64,000 nucleotides of DNA from positions 75,682,729 through 75,746,728 of the forward strand of contig RSEF01000002.1 of the NCBI GenBank assembly GCA_003993805.1, read 5' to 3'. This DNA comes from Himantopus leucocephalus. Taxonomy: Eukaryota > Chordata > Aves > Charadriiformes > Recurvirostridae. The notes beneath the pieces were generated by a model. The model searched no databases and was not told the DNA's origin. It worked only from the letters and a program-made list of their open reading frames with translations. The position numbers and the translations under genes were made by a program. Below, in pieces: positions 53,001-64,000 of this stretch (the first letter of the stretch is position 1; the number at the start of each line of letters is the position of its first letter).

Positions 53001-55929
53001 AAAGTAAAAATAAATATTGCAAAAAAAGCTGCTTACAGCCGAAATAAATAAGAAAATAATTAAAAGATTACACTAAGATTCCTGAAAATAAGAACACTCT
53101 TAATGAAGATCTTGAACACTGCCTTGAAAGTCAAACCAATTTTGAAATCACACACAAAAAATTTTAAAACAAGCACCATTAAAACTGCAAGGATGATGAC
53201 AATTTGCTCTGTTTATCCGTTCTTTTTCCATTTTAGATACAGCACACATACCTCACCAGGAATCATTTCCAAAAAAGGCAAAAGTTAAACAATCATGAAA
53301 AATCACCTGCATAAAAATAAATGAAAGGAAACAACATGTGTATAGTGCCAGGAAAGAAAAAAAAACACAAAACCAAACAAACAACAAACCAACCAACCAC
53401 ATCTTAGGCAAAACTGATCTTTGGCTATGAAGCATACCTGAAAAAGCTAATCACAGATTTTCTAGAACACGGAGATACTTAATTCAGGACTACAGACAGA
53501 TGAACTCTCATAAATCTTGCCAGAATGGTACTTCAAGCTGTATCTTCCCCCATTCCTCTTTCCCGCCTTTCTGCAGGATACAGGAAAGATGGCAGCTCCA
53601 TTTCATAGGTCTGCATTCCCACCTAAATCCACCCTCAACCCCAGTTTGAGTTAAGACACAAACCTTTATGAAGAGACACAAACATACATTCCTTTTAGCC
53701 TATTCTGCTACCAGGACAGGAACATAACAACAGACTGGATTTGGGCTGGTAGCATTTCTAAGGCCATAACTGTCACCTCTTCCAAAAGCTCACTGAGCTC
53801 ACTCCCCATTCACCAGAGCATCCTATGCTGGATTCTAAGTTGCATCAATTGTAAGTGGTTTGTAAAGGAAGGAGAACCTAATTCTGCCACCTGCTCTCAC
53901 ACTGAACAGCAACTTATTACTTATATAGTTGGACAGATTTCAAAGAGATTATATTTAAATACATGGACATACTCCAATATAAAGACGATAGAATTTGTCC
54001 TTCAGAAGATTATTATCTTCTACCTATCCACCTATTATTATCTACCTATCTTTATGTCTTGAGTCTCTTTTTTTTTTGTCTTTGTATTGGGAGTCAGGAA
54101 ATGCATGAATTCTATACGGAAAGCAAAGTTAGATACCTAGCATACTTCATTAGCATACCTGTCTTTAACAGTTGGTGAAGATGAAGAAAGTTTTTTTTAT
54201 TATTATTAATTAACATAGAGAAGGACTGAAAACTTATTACTACCTAAAAAGGCTGGCAGTGCTGGTATCAAAGCCAGATTCAGAAAGCTATATTTATTTG
54301 TAGTTACTTACCTGCAACCGGAGATAATCTTTCCTCAGCCCTGCTTCCTTTGTGCATTAGATTTAGTCAATGCTTTGTTTCTTCTCTTCAGGGACTGGCT
54401 GAAAGACAAATTTTGGCACAGTCACCTCAGATATAAAAAACTGAAACAGAAATAAAATTAAAAGAAAGTTCTGCCTAGAAGCATGATGGCACGTAGGAAA
54501 TAATGACAATTCATCTTATCTTACAAATGCATCAGAAACATGAGATATTTAGAAACAGTCCCTAATGCACTATCATGAATACTGGCCACAGCTCTGGGTA
54601 CATAAAACTGATAGCGACACAAGATGAAAGATCAAAAATGCCAAGGATCACGCAAAACTAAGTTATCTTAAACTCTAGCATTACTACAATTCAGTAATAC
54701 AGGTATATTGTTTTCCTCTTTTAAATGAAAACATTGCCTCAGTTTCCTTTCTGCTCCAGGAATATTCTCTTTAGATTTCTTTGCTTCAGCTTCATATTTA
54801 AACCGTTGAATATTTTTCTGGACCAAAAGTCCAAGCTACCAGAACAAAAAGTCATATGAATGCATAGCATCATATAAAATGAAAAAATGAAAATGCATTA
54901 CAAGTAGAAAGTTGTATTTCCCCTCCCCTCATCACACAGTCAGAAAACTAAACAGATAGCCTCCTTACAATCCACTTAATCTTTGCTGCTTTACGCATCC
55001 ATTGTAAACCACAGTTTTGCTTAACCTTTCTTTCCCTAAAAAAAAATAAAAATATTAGTGTCATCCACATGTCCCATTCTCAGAAGTCACACCTTTCCCC
55101 AATAACACCTTTTCAACATATTACACAAGAACTTTCCACTTTTATTTTACCTTGGATAACATGTTTTCCTACATGAGCTCCACTCTACCTTATAGCAACG
55201 CAATACTTCTACCCCACTGATACTTTGCTCTAGGAATTGCTTCCAGGAAATAATCACACAAGAAGTATTTATAAGAATATGCTTAGTGAAGTGGATTTTC
55301 AGGGAAGGACTTAAGCAATAGCCCGTGATTTGAGTGGAGCTACCCCTAGTATCATCTGACAAGAGGGCCCGTGCCCACAATGCAGGAAGCAGGAGAATTG
55401 AGAAGCACTCAAGTAGCAGGTTGTCTTTGATTTCCCATACCTGGGACATGGGACTGGGTAACCAGGAAAAAACCCTACAGCACCGTGCTAGCTGTGCACA
55501 AATCCCCAACGCTGCAGCATGAAGAATCCAGGATGAACAGCCTGACCTTCACCTTTACCATCACCACGTGACTGCGCGCATGCTTTTCTATGTATTCAGA
55601 TACACATTCATATACATCAAAAATAAATTCAAGAGAAGAAAGAACTTTGCTCTAGCAAGACATCTTAAATGCAATTATAATCTTTAACAGAAAAGCCTAG
55701 CAGTACCATTTGTAACCAACCTGGCAAACTGGAAATCACAAGTCAGCAAAAAAGATACAGGAGTGACTCAAAAAGAAATTTTCAGTTGCTCTTAAACACA
55801 ATTATCAGTCCTTGCTTTCCTGCTAAGTTTGCTTCCCAAGCTAAAAATTTCAACATGCACTAAAAAAGGAAGGGACAAGAAAAAAAAAAATCAAAAATAA
55901 CTAAATAAGTTAGCCTGGCTGTATGACAG
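44096..55929 (-). other. FARS2: FARS2 intron 1, proximal-middle segment
   Basis: AT-rich intron without recognised exon or RNA gene. Contains an N at 52230, several A-run/AC-rich patches (47581-47620, 52446-52460, 53356-53400) and a complex stretch at about 49970-50240 that may be conserved non-coding DNA. Open frames are short and without domains. Confidence 0.75.
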
Positions 55930-56210
55930 CTACAGAGAAATAAGATGATAGTGTCAATCATGGAGGAGGGAGAGTAATTACACAGCATGACTCTAAGGGG
56001 CATAAATGAAGAGCAGGATGAACTTAGGAAAGACAGTGGCATAGGCTAAATGTCAGAAAACATTTCTTATAACAGCAAGATACAATATAAAGTAGAATAT
56101 TCTTCCCATGGAAAGGGAAGTTATTTAAGACTAAAACAGATAAAACACTGGATAGTGCAGCAAAGAAAGCACTTCTGAATAGATGAGGTCATGGATAAGA
56201 ACACTTAATA
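55930..56210 (+). mobile_element. Ancient CR1-type LINE fragment, 3' coding end
   Basis: A weak but ordered match in sense orientation to the end of the CR1-type second ORF. Visible blocks are GGCTAAATGTCAGAAAACAT followed by TTCTTATAACAGCAAG, a GTAGAATATTCTTCCCATGG block, and AAACAGATAAAACACTGGAT. In the family these encode the region around RRNFFLTVRVVEFWN and SFKTKLDKAL. Stops and indels abound. Both ends are uncertain. Confidence 0.55.
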
Positions 56211-59200
56211 AGTACTGTCCCTCCTGCTTCTCGTGATTAGGTTTGTCAGTAAGATTTCACTATAACAAACAACCATAAAGCAAAACTACATTCATTTACT
56301 GTTGAGTTCTTGTCTCAAAAAATACCTTGGATTTCATTAGCATTAAGGTTAGAAGTGTCATTTGCATTTGATGCAACTATTACACACTGAACTATTTAAG
56401 CATTATTCGTAATTTTAATCCCCTCTTACTTATTCCCTTGCCTGTTGCTGTAACACAAAATTATCCTTTTAATTCTGGACTTCTATAGCATTTTTATTTC
56501 AGGCATTTCAAAGTACTTTACTAACATACATCCGCTATCAACATTTTTCAAAATCAATAAGGTATATATCAACATTGTACATCATTGATCCAGATGTTAT
56601 TCCACAATTGCTGAACTGGCCAGCTGCTTAACATGATACATAATTAGCAGGCAACATGATGCCTATGAAATCCTCAGGTGTTGCACATGGCCACAGGAAA
56701 TTACAAGATTAAAACTGAGGCTAATGAGGAAAACAAAATTCAGCTTTCTTTCAGTTTGATGCCTGCAGCACAAGAGATCATGAACCAGCAAAGGTTTAGG
56801 AGCAGTGGTAAAACAGGTATTCCCTTACACAACCAAGTATTACAACAGAAAACCCACTACTGTTTTTTTTCCCTATTATTACTATTCTTACAGTCTTACT
56901 TTAAACAATACATGACATCCAGCAATTCAGTTCAGAAAGAGATGGGGTAACTCACAAAAAGTGACTGAGAAGAAAAATAATTTTATTCCTGCTTTTTCTT
57001 CCCTCTGAAGTCTTATGTAGAATTTTCCAAAATGCACAAATAATTTAGGAGCATAATTGAATTTGAAACATGGAAGTTGTTTCTCCTGATGATTAAAAAT
57101 GTTTTTTTCTATAGGGCAACCAAAGAAATACATATTTTTTTAAAAAACAGAGTTATTCAAGGCTTCCTTCTCATACTCAATATAGGGAATGGTTAAATTA
57201 TAGTTTGTTACATTTGTGACTGAAATCCCAAAATTCTTGTGATTTATAGTCCTTATTTTAAAGGTCCTACTCTGCACTGGATAGGATCTCACTGTGCACG
57301 ACACTGTCCATCAAGAACTAACAGCAGGGAAGAAGAGAGAGAAACCACACCACCGCAGCAGGGAAAAGTCAGCACAGTTTCACAAACTGAGAAACAATAA
57401 TTAAAAGAGATGATAAGATCACAACAATCAGTTATCATTCTGACCCCCAAAGAAAAAAAATGAACATGAACACAGCATAAAAGGAAAGCACACGCTCTCT
57501 TAAAGTGTTGAGTGCCGTGTCATAAAGCTGAAATAGTGTACCACAAGGAACAATTTGGCAACCTATGACAAAACATCCAGTAGGTACCAAAGAGTGTAAC
57601 AGCTGTTTCCTTTTGCACCAGTCCACAGTCTCAGCAGGTATTTAATCCAAATTCCCCACGCCCCTCCTTTTTTTGGGTTTTTTTTTTTTTTGAGCAGCAA
57701 CATATTTAAAATATTAGCAACTACTCCAGATACTGATACTGTTAATCAAAGTGCTTACTTATCATAAGAGATGCAGAAAGGCACAGGCCACCTTCCTTCC
57801 TCAGACTAAATGCCAAATGCAAAGACTTCTGTACAAATGGACACCCACAAACCCCCTTCAACAACAATTATATGTATCACTGCAATTAAGGAAAATGACT
57901 CTCTGGCCCCATCCCCATCAAATATAAGAATAAAACAGCAGTCAGTTTTGAACCAGAGAAGTTTGGGGGTAAAAAAAAAATCATCCATCCACGTCTTGAG
58001 TGGTTCTGGCTTGGTGCCTAGATTAAATTCAGGTGTGGATTCCCCCTAGGGAAGGAGGAGGCAGTTAATGAAATGATCATTACAGCTTCCCCGTCCACAG
58101 GCTCTGGTGTCACAAGACACAACAGTGGTCACTGTCTGTCCTTCAAATTCTCTGCAGGCTTGCAGTTATGCACGTATGCAGAAGGCTAACAGAAACACAT
58201 GTCACAGCAGAGGCAATGCCCACTTACTGCAGAAGGACAGGACTTCTGAGGCTGTAATCCATTGCCTCCAAGAAAACACAGAAATAAAATACAAAAGAAA
58301 ATATTTTTTTTTTTCCAGTCAACAGCACCAATGCAACTGTACAAAGACAAGAAGTTTCTGCTAAAAATAGTTCTTCCCTCCTTGAGTGTAATAAATATTA
58401 AGCCAGGAAAGGGAGACAAGAGGAAATACTTTTTTTTTTCCTTCAGTATGTTTATTTTGCATTTGATAGTACGCTGCATGTGCTTATTGCTTATCCTAAA
58501 CATACAAGGTTTCCATGCTTCTTTAAGAGAAAAAGACAGTTATCTAAAAAAAATTAGGAAAAAAAAAATCACAAAAACTGTCAGGGAGATTTAGGAACAG
58601 GATTAGCACCTGGGGCTTTCTTCCCAATTACTCTCTCATCTTTTAGAGGTGAAGACTGCAGCATCAAAAATTTATTTCTCACAATAACAAAGCGGGCTGC
58701 TGTAAAATTAGACAGAATAATCACCACACAGATCTACAGAATGATGTTACCTAACTTTGCTAAACCCTTAAATCTAGGGTTTTGCTCTGTGCATGACGGA
58801 CTTGTATCTTTTCAGCTGTCCGAAGCCCACAATCAAGACAAAGGGCAGGGTTGCCACTGTTGTTTTCAGGGAAGATGATAAATCTGCAGACACAAAGCAA
58901 GAGTTCTGCTTTAACACGTATTAAGCACCCTAGCCACCAACAGCTACAAAAATGGGGGAGCACCAAAACCTCAGACGAATTCCACTTCTTGCATGGCAAT
59001 CTGTGTCAACAATAGGGCCTGGGCTTGGTCCCACAAGCAACTAAAGAACATGCTTGCTTTATATTTTCCTGTTTGGGTTTCCTGAATGCCAAAAGCTAGG
59101 CCAAAACACATTATTTTGTAACTTACAAGGGAAGGCCTCAAAAGCATGCTGCTTCTCAGTTGCTCAGTGTCTCAGTTGCTTACATTTTTCTACAAAAATG

Positions 59201-60479
59201 CAATATTTCCTCTAACATTTCTAGTTTTGATTTTGATAAGGAGAATATCCAAGAAATTTGCTATGTATGGAAAATCTGTTTCCAGAAGCCTAAAAGGGCT
59301 GCTAAAATGTGACATACTTGCAAAGATGAATTTGACATAACTCCATATGTGTCTATATTATTTACACAGAGAAGCACAGAACTATTTTAGTTCTACGCAA
59401 TAAATTGTAAATTGCATCTGATGTACAACTGACACAAGTAATAATACTCAACGTGCATACACAATAACATATGAGTTCAATTAGCAGCAGCAATTGAAGC
59501 ACTTTTGCCAGAGACATGTAGAATGCATATAAACATCTACTATATACAGAACATACTTTCTGTAGGAACCATGTAATGATTATAAATAAATGATATTATT
59601 GATAATATTTAAAAAACAGTATTAAATACAGCTGGGGCATCATATCGGTAACTTACAAAGTCAAGTTTATCCTGGATTGGCAAAACTTTCAGCAGAAGAG
59701 GATACTAGGTAAGTTTCCAGCAACAAACAGATCAGGAGGCCTCTGGTATAAACAGTAAAAGAGAAACTTAAGTAGAAAGAGAGCCCCAGCCTCACAGCAG
59801 AGAAGAATATAATCCAAGATTTAGCAAATAAACAGGCAGAACCTACTTTTTAAATGGTTCAGGTAACCTGCTGTTGTGTGGGCTGTACAACACATAGGCA
59901 TTGTGTACACAAATTCCTACCTGGGGACTGCCCTCTTCAAGGCCAGTTTCAACACACACGGGCCTGCGTGTTAAATTCACCCAGAGTTCAACAGTTATTC
60001 ACTTTCTGAAAACCTGCGCAAACAGGGAACCTTAGGGGAGGACACTGATAAACACGTAGCCATTTCTCAGGGCTGTGGAAAGAGTAAGAAAGATAGTAAA
60101 TGGCCATTTCCCATTGAAAATAAAAGCACAGAGGCAAAGAAATCCTGGCTAACCTCCTTCAGAGACTCCCTGTGTAACTTAACCAGTACCTGAACTATAA
60201 CTACACAGGTCAGGTTGGTTGAAATAATAGAATTCATCTTAAAAGAGGATACTGAGAGAGGAACAACTCACGCATCGCTGTAGCGCCTCAGGTAGACTGC
60301 CACAGGTGAACACGCACTGCAAACTTAGACAGGGGCTGTGACCGCCATCACCACACACGCCCTGTTGCTCCCTTCCAGGCCCTACACCAACCCCACCTCG
60401 CCAGCACCCACCTCCCCGCGCAACACACCCACAACACACCGCTACCACCGACCAGTTTATATGAACGCCGGTTTCTCTT
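56211..60479 (-). other. FARS2: FARS2 intron 1, 5' segment up to the CpG island
   Basis: No exon, RNA gene or recognisable transposon. T-rich runs occur near 57668-57691 and A-rich runs near 57969-57978. GC content starts to rise near 60330, leading into the CpG island. A secondary possible donor (minus strand GTGAGT near 60270) is present but not preferred. Confidence 0.7.
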
Positions 60480-60818
60480 TCCCCACCGCTTGGGCCTTCC
60501 CCCCCACCCCGCTCTGTCCGTTCACGGCCGCACCGACCGAGGCCGACCCGAGCCCTGGCGGGGAAGCGGCGGTAGCGCCTCCGGGCAGGCCGGGGCTGTG
60601 AGCAGGAACACCGCGGTGAAGCCACTTGCATCCGCGGCGGCGGCCAAGGCCGACCCGCCGGGCCTGGCTCCCGCCCCGAGCCCTCCGCACGGAAAGGCGC
60701 CCGCCGCCCCCCGGGGCTGCCTCAGCCGGGGAAGAGCCCTCAGGCCGCGGTCTCGCTCCGGGCCTTGCGCTGGGCCCGGGCCGAGCCGCGGCCGCTGCCG
60801 TACCGATCCGCCACTCAC

Positions 60819-60860
60819 CGCCCGGCCGCGCGTCCCTGCTCCTGCCGCCGCCGCGGCTGC
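60819..60860 (-). other. FARS2: Probable FARS2 non-coding exon 1 (5' UTR), 5' end undefined
   Basis: The FARS2 start codon lies in an exon with a clear splice acceptor, so an upstream exon is required. On the minus strand, CG|GTGAGTGG with GT at 60818-60817 is a near-consensus donor inside the CpG island and 186 bp from the LYRM4 ATG. The neighbouring human genes are also head to head with a non-coding FARS2 exon 1. The transcription start cannot be read from sequence, so the upper coordinate is only a guess. A second possible donor (GC|GTGAGT, near 60270) is less attractive because it lies outside the GC-rich core. Confidence 0.42.
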
Positions 60861-61004
60861 CCCCGCCCCTGCCTGCCCGCCGCGGAGGCGCGCAGAGAGG
60901 CCGGCGCGGGTGGCGGGAGGCGGCTCCGGGGACCGGCGCGGCCCCGGGCGCTGCGGGCGGGGAAAGGGGCCTCGCCGCGGGAGGACCCGCCTGGTGTCGG
61001 CAAC

Positions 61005-61090
61005 ATGGCAGCGTCCAGCCGGGCCCAGGTGCTGCGGCTGTACCGGGCCCTGCTGCGGGAGAGCCAGCGCTTCGGCGGCTACAACTACAG
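61005..61090 (+). CDS. LYRM4: LYRM4 exon 1 coding part (ISD11, LYR motif protein 4), residues 1-28 plus two bases
   Basis: LYRM4/ISD11 is a small LYR-family protein of the mitochondrial matrix. It binds and stabilises the cysteine desulfurase NFS1, together with acyl carrier protein, for Fe-S cluster assembly. Seen: ATG at 61005 in the context CAACATGG opens a frame starting MAASSRAQ, with the LYR signature at residues 12-14 and [11 protein letters not shown] at 18-28. This closely fits the vertebrate ISD11 N-terminus. The exon stops at 61090 with CAG|GTGCGC, splitting the Arg29 codon after two bases. The family protein is about 90 residues, so roughly two thirds is on exons downstream of this window. 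The open frame continues upstream without a stop, but the family start is this Met and the upstream GC-rich translation has no similarity I recognise. FARS2 lies divergently upstream on a shared promoter. Confidence 0.95.
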
Positions 61091-64000
61091 GTGCGCTCCC
61101 GGCCCGGGCGGGGACGGGCAGCGGCCCCAGCCCCGCTTCTCCCCGTGAAGGCGTGGGGGTTAACGGGGCGGGGGGAGGGGGGGGAGAATGCCGGCGTTGT
61201 TTGGAGCTGGGCAGGGGCCGAGCAGGGGGTCGTTTCTGGCGGGCGCAGGGGAGCTGTGCCTCCGGGGGACCCCGCGGGGGAGCGGGCGGCCGCCCAGGCC
61301 GAGGCGTGCCCTGGGGGAGGGAGGGAAAGCGGGCCCGGCCGTGGCGGCCGGCCTGGACCGGGACCGGGACCGGGACCGAGGCCCGCCTCGGGGCGCAGGG
61401 TCCCTGGTCAGCCCCCGGTGCCTGTGCTTCTCCCTGTGCCCGGCCCCGGGCTGCCTCGAAAGCACCAGGTTGTGGGCCCTCCCTGTTGTAGGAGGCAGGG
61501 ACAGGACAGAAAGTGTCCCAGGCTGAAACAGCTGTGTCTGGTCTGGGTTGTTGCCCTTCTCCTGGCGGGGGGAGAGCCGGGGGCAGGGTTGCAGCCCTGG
61601 TTGTGCTGGAGGAGGCTGGTTTCCCTGCCGAAGCCTGGCGCCATGCGCTGTGCCCAAGCGCGGGGTGCTGCCTGCGATGAGGGAGCAGGGTTCACTCGTC
61701 CCGCTGCGCAGGATGCCGCGCTGCGTGGCTGACTGCCTCCTCTGCCTGTTGGTGAAAGGCATGCGCCGTTTTTTGGCAAAGGGTATGCCTGCCTGCCTGC
61801 CTGCGACAGGCATAGGCCTGGTCTCCGTTAGATATCTGCTGTGTTCACAGGGGGTGCTCCCCACCAACACTGGCAATTTGTATTACCCACTGGTAGTTTA
61901 TGCACTTTACCGCTCAGTTGGACCTCAGGCAGAGACACGTGAGCTACCTTTGCTGTGAATCATCTCCAGCTTGGCAAGAATTGTGAACAGAAGCCTTTGA
62001 ACTTGCATAACCGTGGTGAGCTCTGCACTCTTCAAGGCATAAGTATTCCCCAAACCTCATGTGTGAGGGAGTGCCCTTGAGAAGAAAGGCTGTGGGGCTG
62101 AAACTGAGCTGGAGCTAATGAACCTTCATTGCTAACTCCACGCAGCAGCATGTGTGTGCATCATGTTCCCCTCCTCCTTCTTTAGTTCCCCTGCTATCAG
62201 TGCTTCCCCCTGCTCTTTGCTGTCTTGAATATCCCAGCTTGCCGTTATTCTGACTAATGAAGAGAGGATTGTATGTAAGGGGGATGGCTTGAGGCCTGTG
62301 AGATGCGCAGTTGGTGAACAGTTCAATGTAGCTCCCATCAGGGCCACAGTGTGTTTTCAGCAATGGGTTTGTGCTGGGAGGTGATCAGTGAAGAAACTGA
62401 GCCCACAGCAGTGGGGAGAAGCAAGCGAGCACCACCTTGCAGTAGTTGTACCAGTAATTGGTGGTACTAGGCTCACAGACCACGTAGGGACCCCCTTCTG
62501 CCCAGTCCCTCACTGATGGAGCCCAGGGGACTTGGGAAATTGTTGTCATCTCTTCTCTATAAACCATACCCAGAGCCCAGCCCCACTCCCCAGGTCCCCC
62601 AAAAATGAAGTAGGTACCTGGGCGGTCTTGACTGTATGGAAATTTTGGCATGCAACTCAAAGGCAAGGCTAACTGTCACACAATAGTAAGTGCACCAATG
62701 AGTTTTTCTGCTTAACACAATGTAACACTTTTCATTCTGTTTCTTTTAGTGTTTCTATACTAGCAAATTTTAAAGGATAGAAATCATAAGATATGTGTTT
62801 ACCTTGGTTATCTGATTTTTTTTACACCATATCAGGGTGCAAGTTTTCCTTTTCCTTGAAGGAAAGATCTCAGGTTTTGATGGGCCTGTCCTTAGATGCT
62901 ATAAAATCAGCAACTATATGAAATCTTGGGGTGTATACGCATTTGTGGGCACTAAAAGCAATAGCAGTTTTTAGCAAGAAATGATCAGCAGCTATAGAGA
63001 TCTGCTGGGATCACAACAACAATTCTGCCTTGGTGTTTATGCTGCACCCATAGCTAAAATGGACACCCCGCTGGTGTCTTCAGTGCCAAGATAAGCAGTC
63101 CTGCTGTGTCCTCAGGGCTGCTGTAATGTGATATGGTAATACCCCGGAGTAAACCTAATGACTTTGTAAAGAACCAACTTGTAGCAAAGTAGAAAATATT
63201 AAAGATTAATCTTATTGATTCATGATTTCAGAAAATTTCAGAATACTTTATTATTGTAAACAATGTATATTTGTAAGTGTATGTCTGGAGTATGATCAGC
63301 CAGTTATTGTCTCCTTATTTGGTTGCTGTGCTTTTTCTTTTAAATGTGTACATATAGATTGTGATGGAAAATTCAATATGTTTATTTTGTGACTTTCCTA
63401 GTTAAATATTCTATATGTCATCTGGTAGTACCAAATTTTCTCCTACCACCCAAAAGAACTTTTAGTGCCATAATGCTGAAGAATAACGTTCAAGTTTTGA
63501 AGTAACTGAGGTCACCACTGACAGCCTTCAGAATAAGAACACACAGAGCATCTCCAGAGTCCTGCAGTAAATGTTACGGAGTGTTTGGAGGCCCAGATGT
63601 GTAGGCCAGGTTTTAACAGCAGGGAGAGAGAACTTAGTAGCCTGTAAGTAATTTCATGTCTGCCCTTCTGCCCTATTACCCATTCAGACAGTCTGAGGAA
63701 GGGAGAGTGATTTGTACTGGAGAAAATCAGTATGTGAAGAGGGAAGATGTTAGGTCTTGAGTCAAAAAGGTGGTTCTTAATGAGTGTACTGTTTTCTTCT
63801 GCTTGGTTGACAAAAAGTAGATCCTCTGACGGTTTATAAGGTGTCAGATTACAGTCTCAACTAAATTGATTTAAGGGATAATTTCTAAATAGAATTTCAT
63901 TTGTGATTTAAATAATGGCTTTATGTTGTGTCTCTCTTTTGGTACAGAAAACAACATTTATAAATTTGTGAAAGCTGTTAAAACACACCTGGTTGCAGAT
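61091..64000 (+). other. LYRM4: LYRM4 intron 1, 5' portion
   Basis: Begins with the GT donor at 61091 and runs to the window edge. I find no sequence encoding the expected next exon (the TYAVRRIRD-like block), so LYRM4 exon 2 lies beyond 64000. The first 400 bp are the downstream half of the CpG island, with a short hexamer repeat at 61355-61378 and a TGCC repeat near 61786-61804. From about 62000 the DNA returns to AT-rich, unremarkable intron. Confidence 0.85.
61355..61378. repeat. Four-unit hexamer repeat (GGACCG)4
   Basis: Four perfect, contiguous copies of GGACCG sit in the CpG island about 265 bp into LYRM4 intron 1. GC-rich short tandem repeats at this position can vary in length. No function is implied. 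Confidence 0.9.

Larger units (their letters stand above)
60480..61480. promoter_or_regulatory. CpG island with bidirectional FARS2/LYRM4 promoter
   Basis: GC content and CpG density rise sharply from about 60480 to 61480, against AT-rich flanks on both sides. Two GC boxes of Sp1 type face opposite ways: CCCCGCCC at 60861-60868 (minus orientation) and GCGGGCGGGG at 60953-60962 (plus orientation). No TATA box is evident. The only space for both transcription starts is between the FARS2 donor at 60818 and the LYRM4 ATG at 61005. This is the typical form of a housekeeping, TATA-less divergent promoter. Start sites themselves are not determined. Confidence 0.85.

Noticed and set aside
60490..61732. 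Long open frames on both strands (up to 368 residues) across the CpG island
   Set aside because: High GC removes stop codons. The translations are Gly/Pro/Arg/Ala-rich with no domain, and they overlap the real LYRM4 exon and the promoter.
63900..64000. Possible start of LYRM4 exon 2 after TTGCAG near the window end
   Set aside because: The few bases following the AG do not encode the expected Thr-Tyr-Ala block, so this is not called.
1..64000. CRISPR arrays, tRNA/rRNA genes, bacterial operons, integrated phage or intact endogenous retrovirus
   Set aside because: No regularly spaced repeats, tRNA-like folds with A and B boxes, operon-like gene packing, or paired LTRs were seen on either strand.

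Overview
This is vertebrate nuclear DNA, most likely from a bird. It is AT-rich, almost free of coding sequence and poor in repeats. The recognisable transposon remnants are CR1-type LINE pieces, the usual avian family. I see no bacterial-style gene organisation, rRNA, tRNA, CRISPR array or intact mobile element. Short N runs, several flanked by near-identical direct repeats, mark it as a draft assembly.

Two genes can be named, arranged head to head. FARS2 (mitochondrial phenylalanyl-tRNA synthetase) is on the minus strand. Its first coding exon is at 9803..10438 and encodes 206 residues: the transit peptide and the first half of the catalytic domain. Its non-coding exon 1 is probably the short piece ending at 60819, inside a CpG island. 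LYRM4 (ISD11, Fe-S cluster assembly) is on the plus strand. Its exon 1 holds the ATG at 61005 and ends at the donor after 61090; later exons lie beyond 64000. The two genes share one GC-rich promoter of under 200 bp. Both products work in mitochondria: one charges tRNA-Phe for mitochondrial translation, the other stabilises the cysteine desulfurase NFS1, so shared transcription is functionally plausible.

Layout: 1..9802 is FARS2 intron 2 (no further FARS2 exon seen); 9803..10438 is FARS2 exon 2; 10439..60818 is FARS2 intron 1 (about 50.4 kb), holding four CR1 remnants (about 25440..26220, 35311..36268, 43940..44095, 55930..56210), simple repeats and assembly gaps; about 60480..61480 is the CpG island and bidirectional promoter; 61091..64000 is LYRM4 intron 1.

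I did not find a new multi-gene biological system. The points worth a second look are the compact bidirectional mitochondrial promoter, the decayed CR1 copies, two possible conserved non-coding stretches, a perfect 20-bp palindrome, a perfect 39-bp tandem duplication, and false duplications around N gaps.
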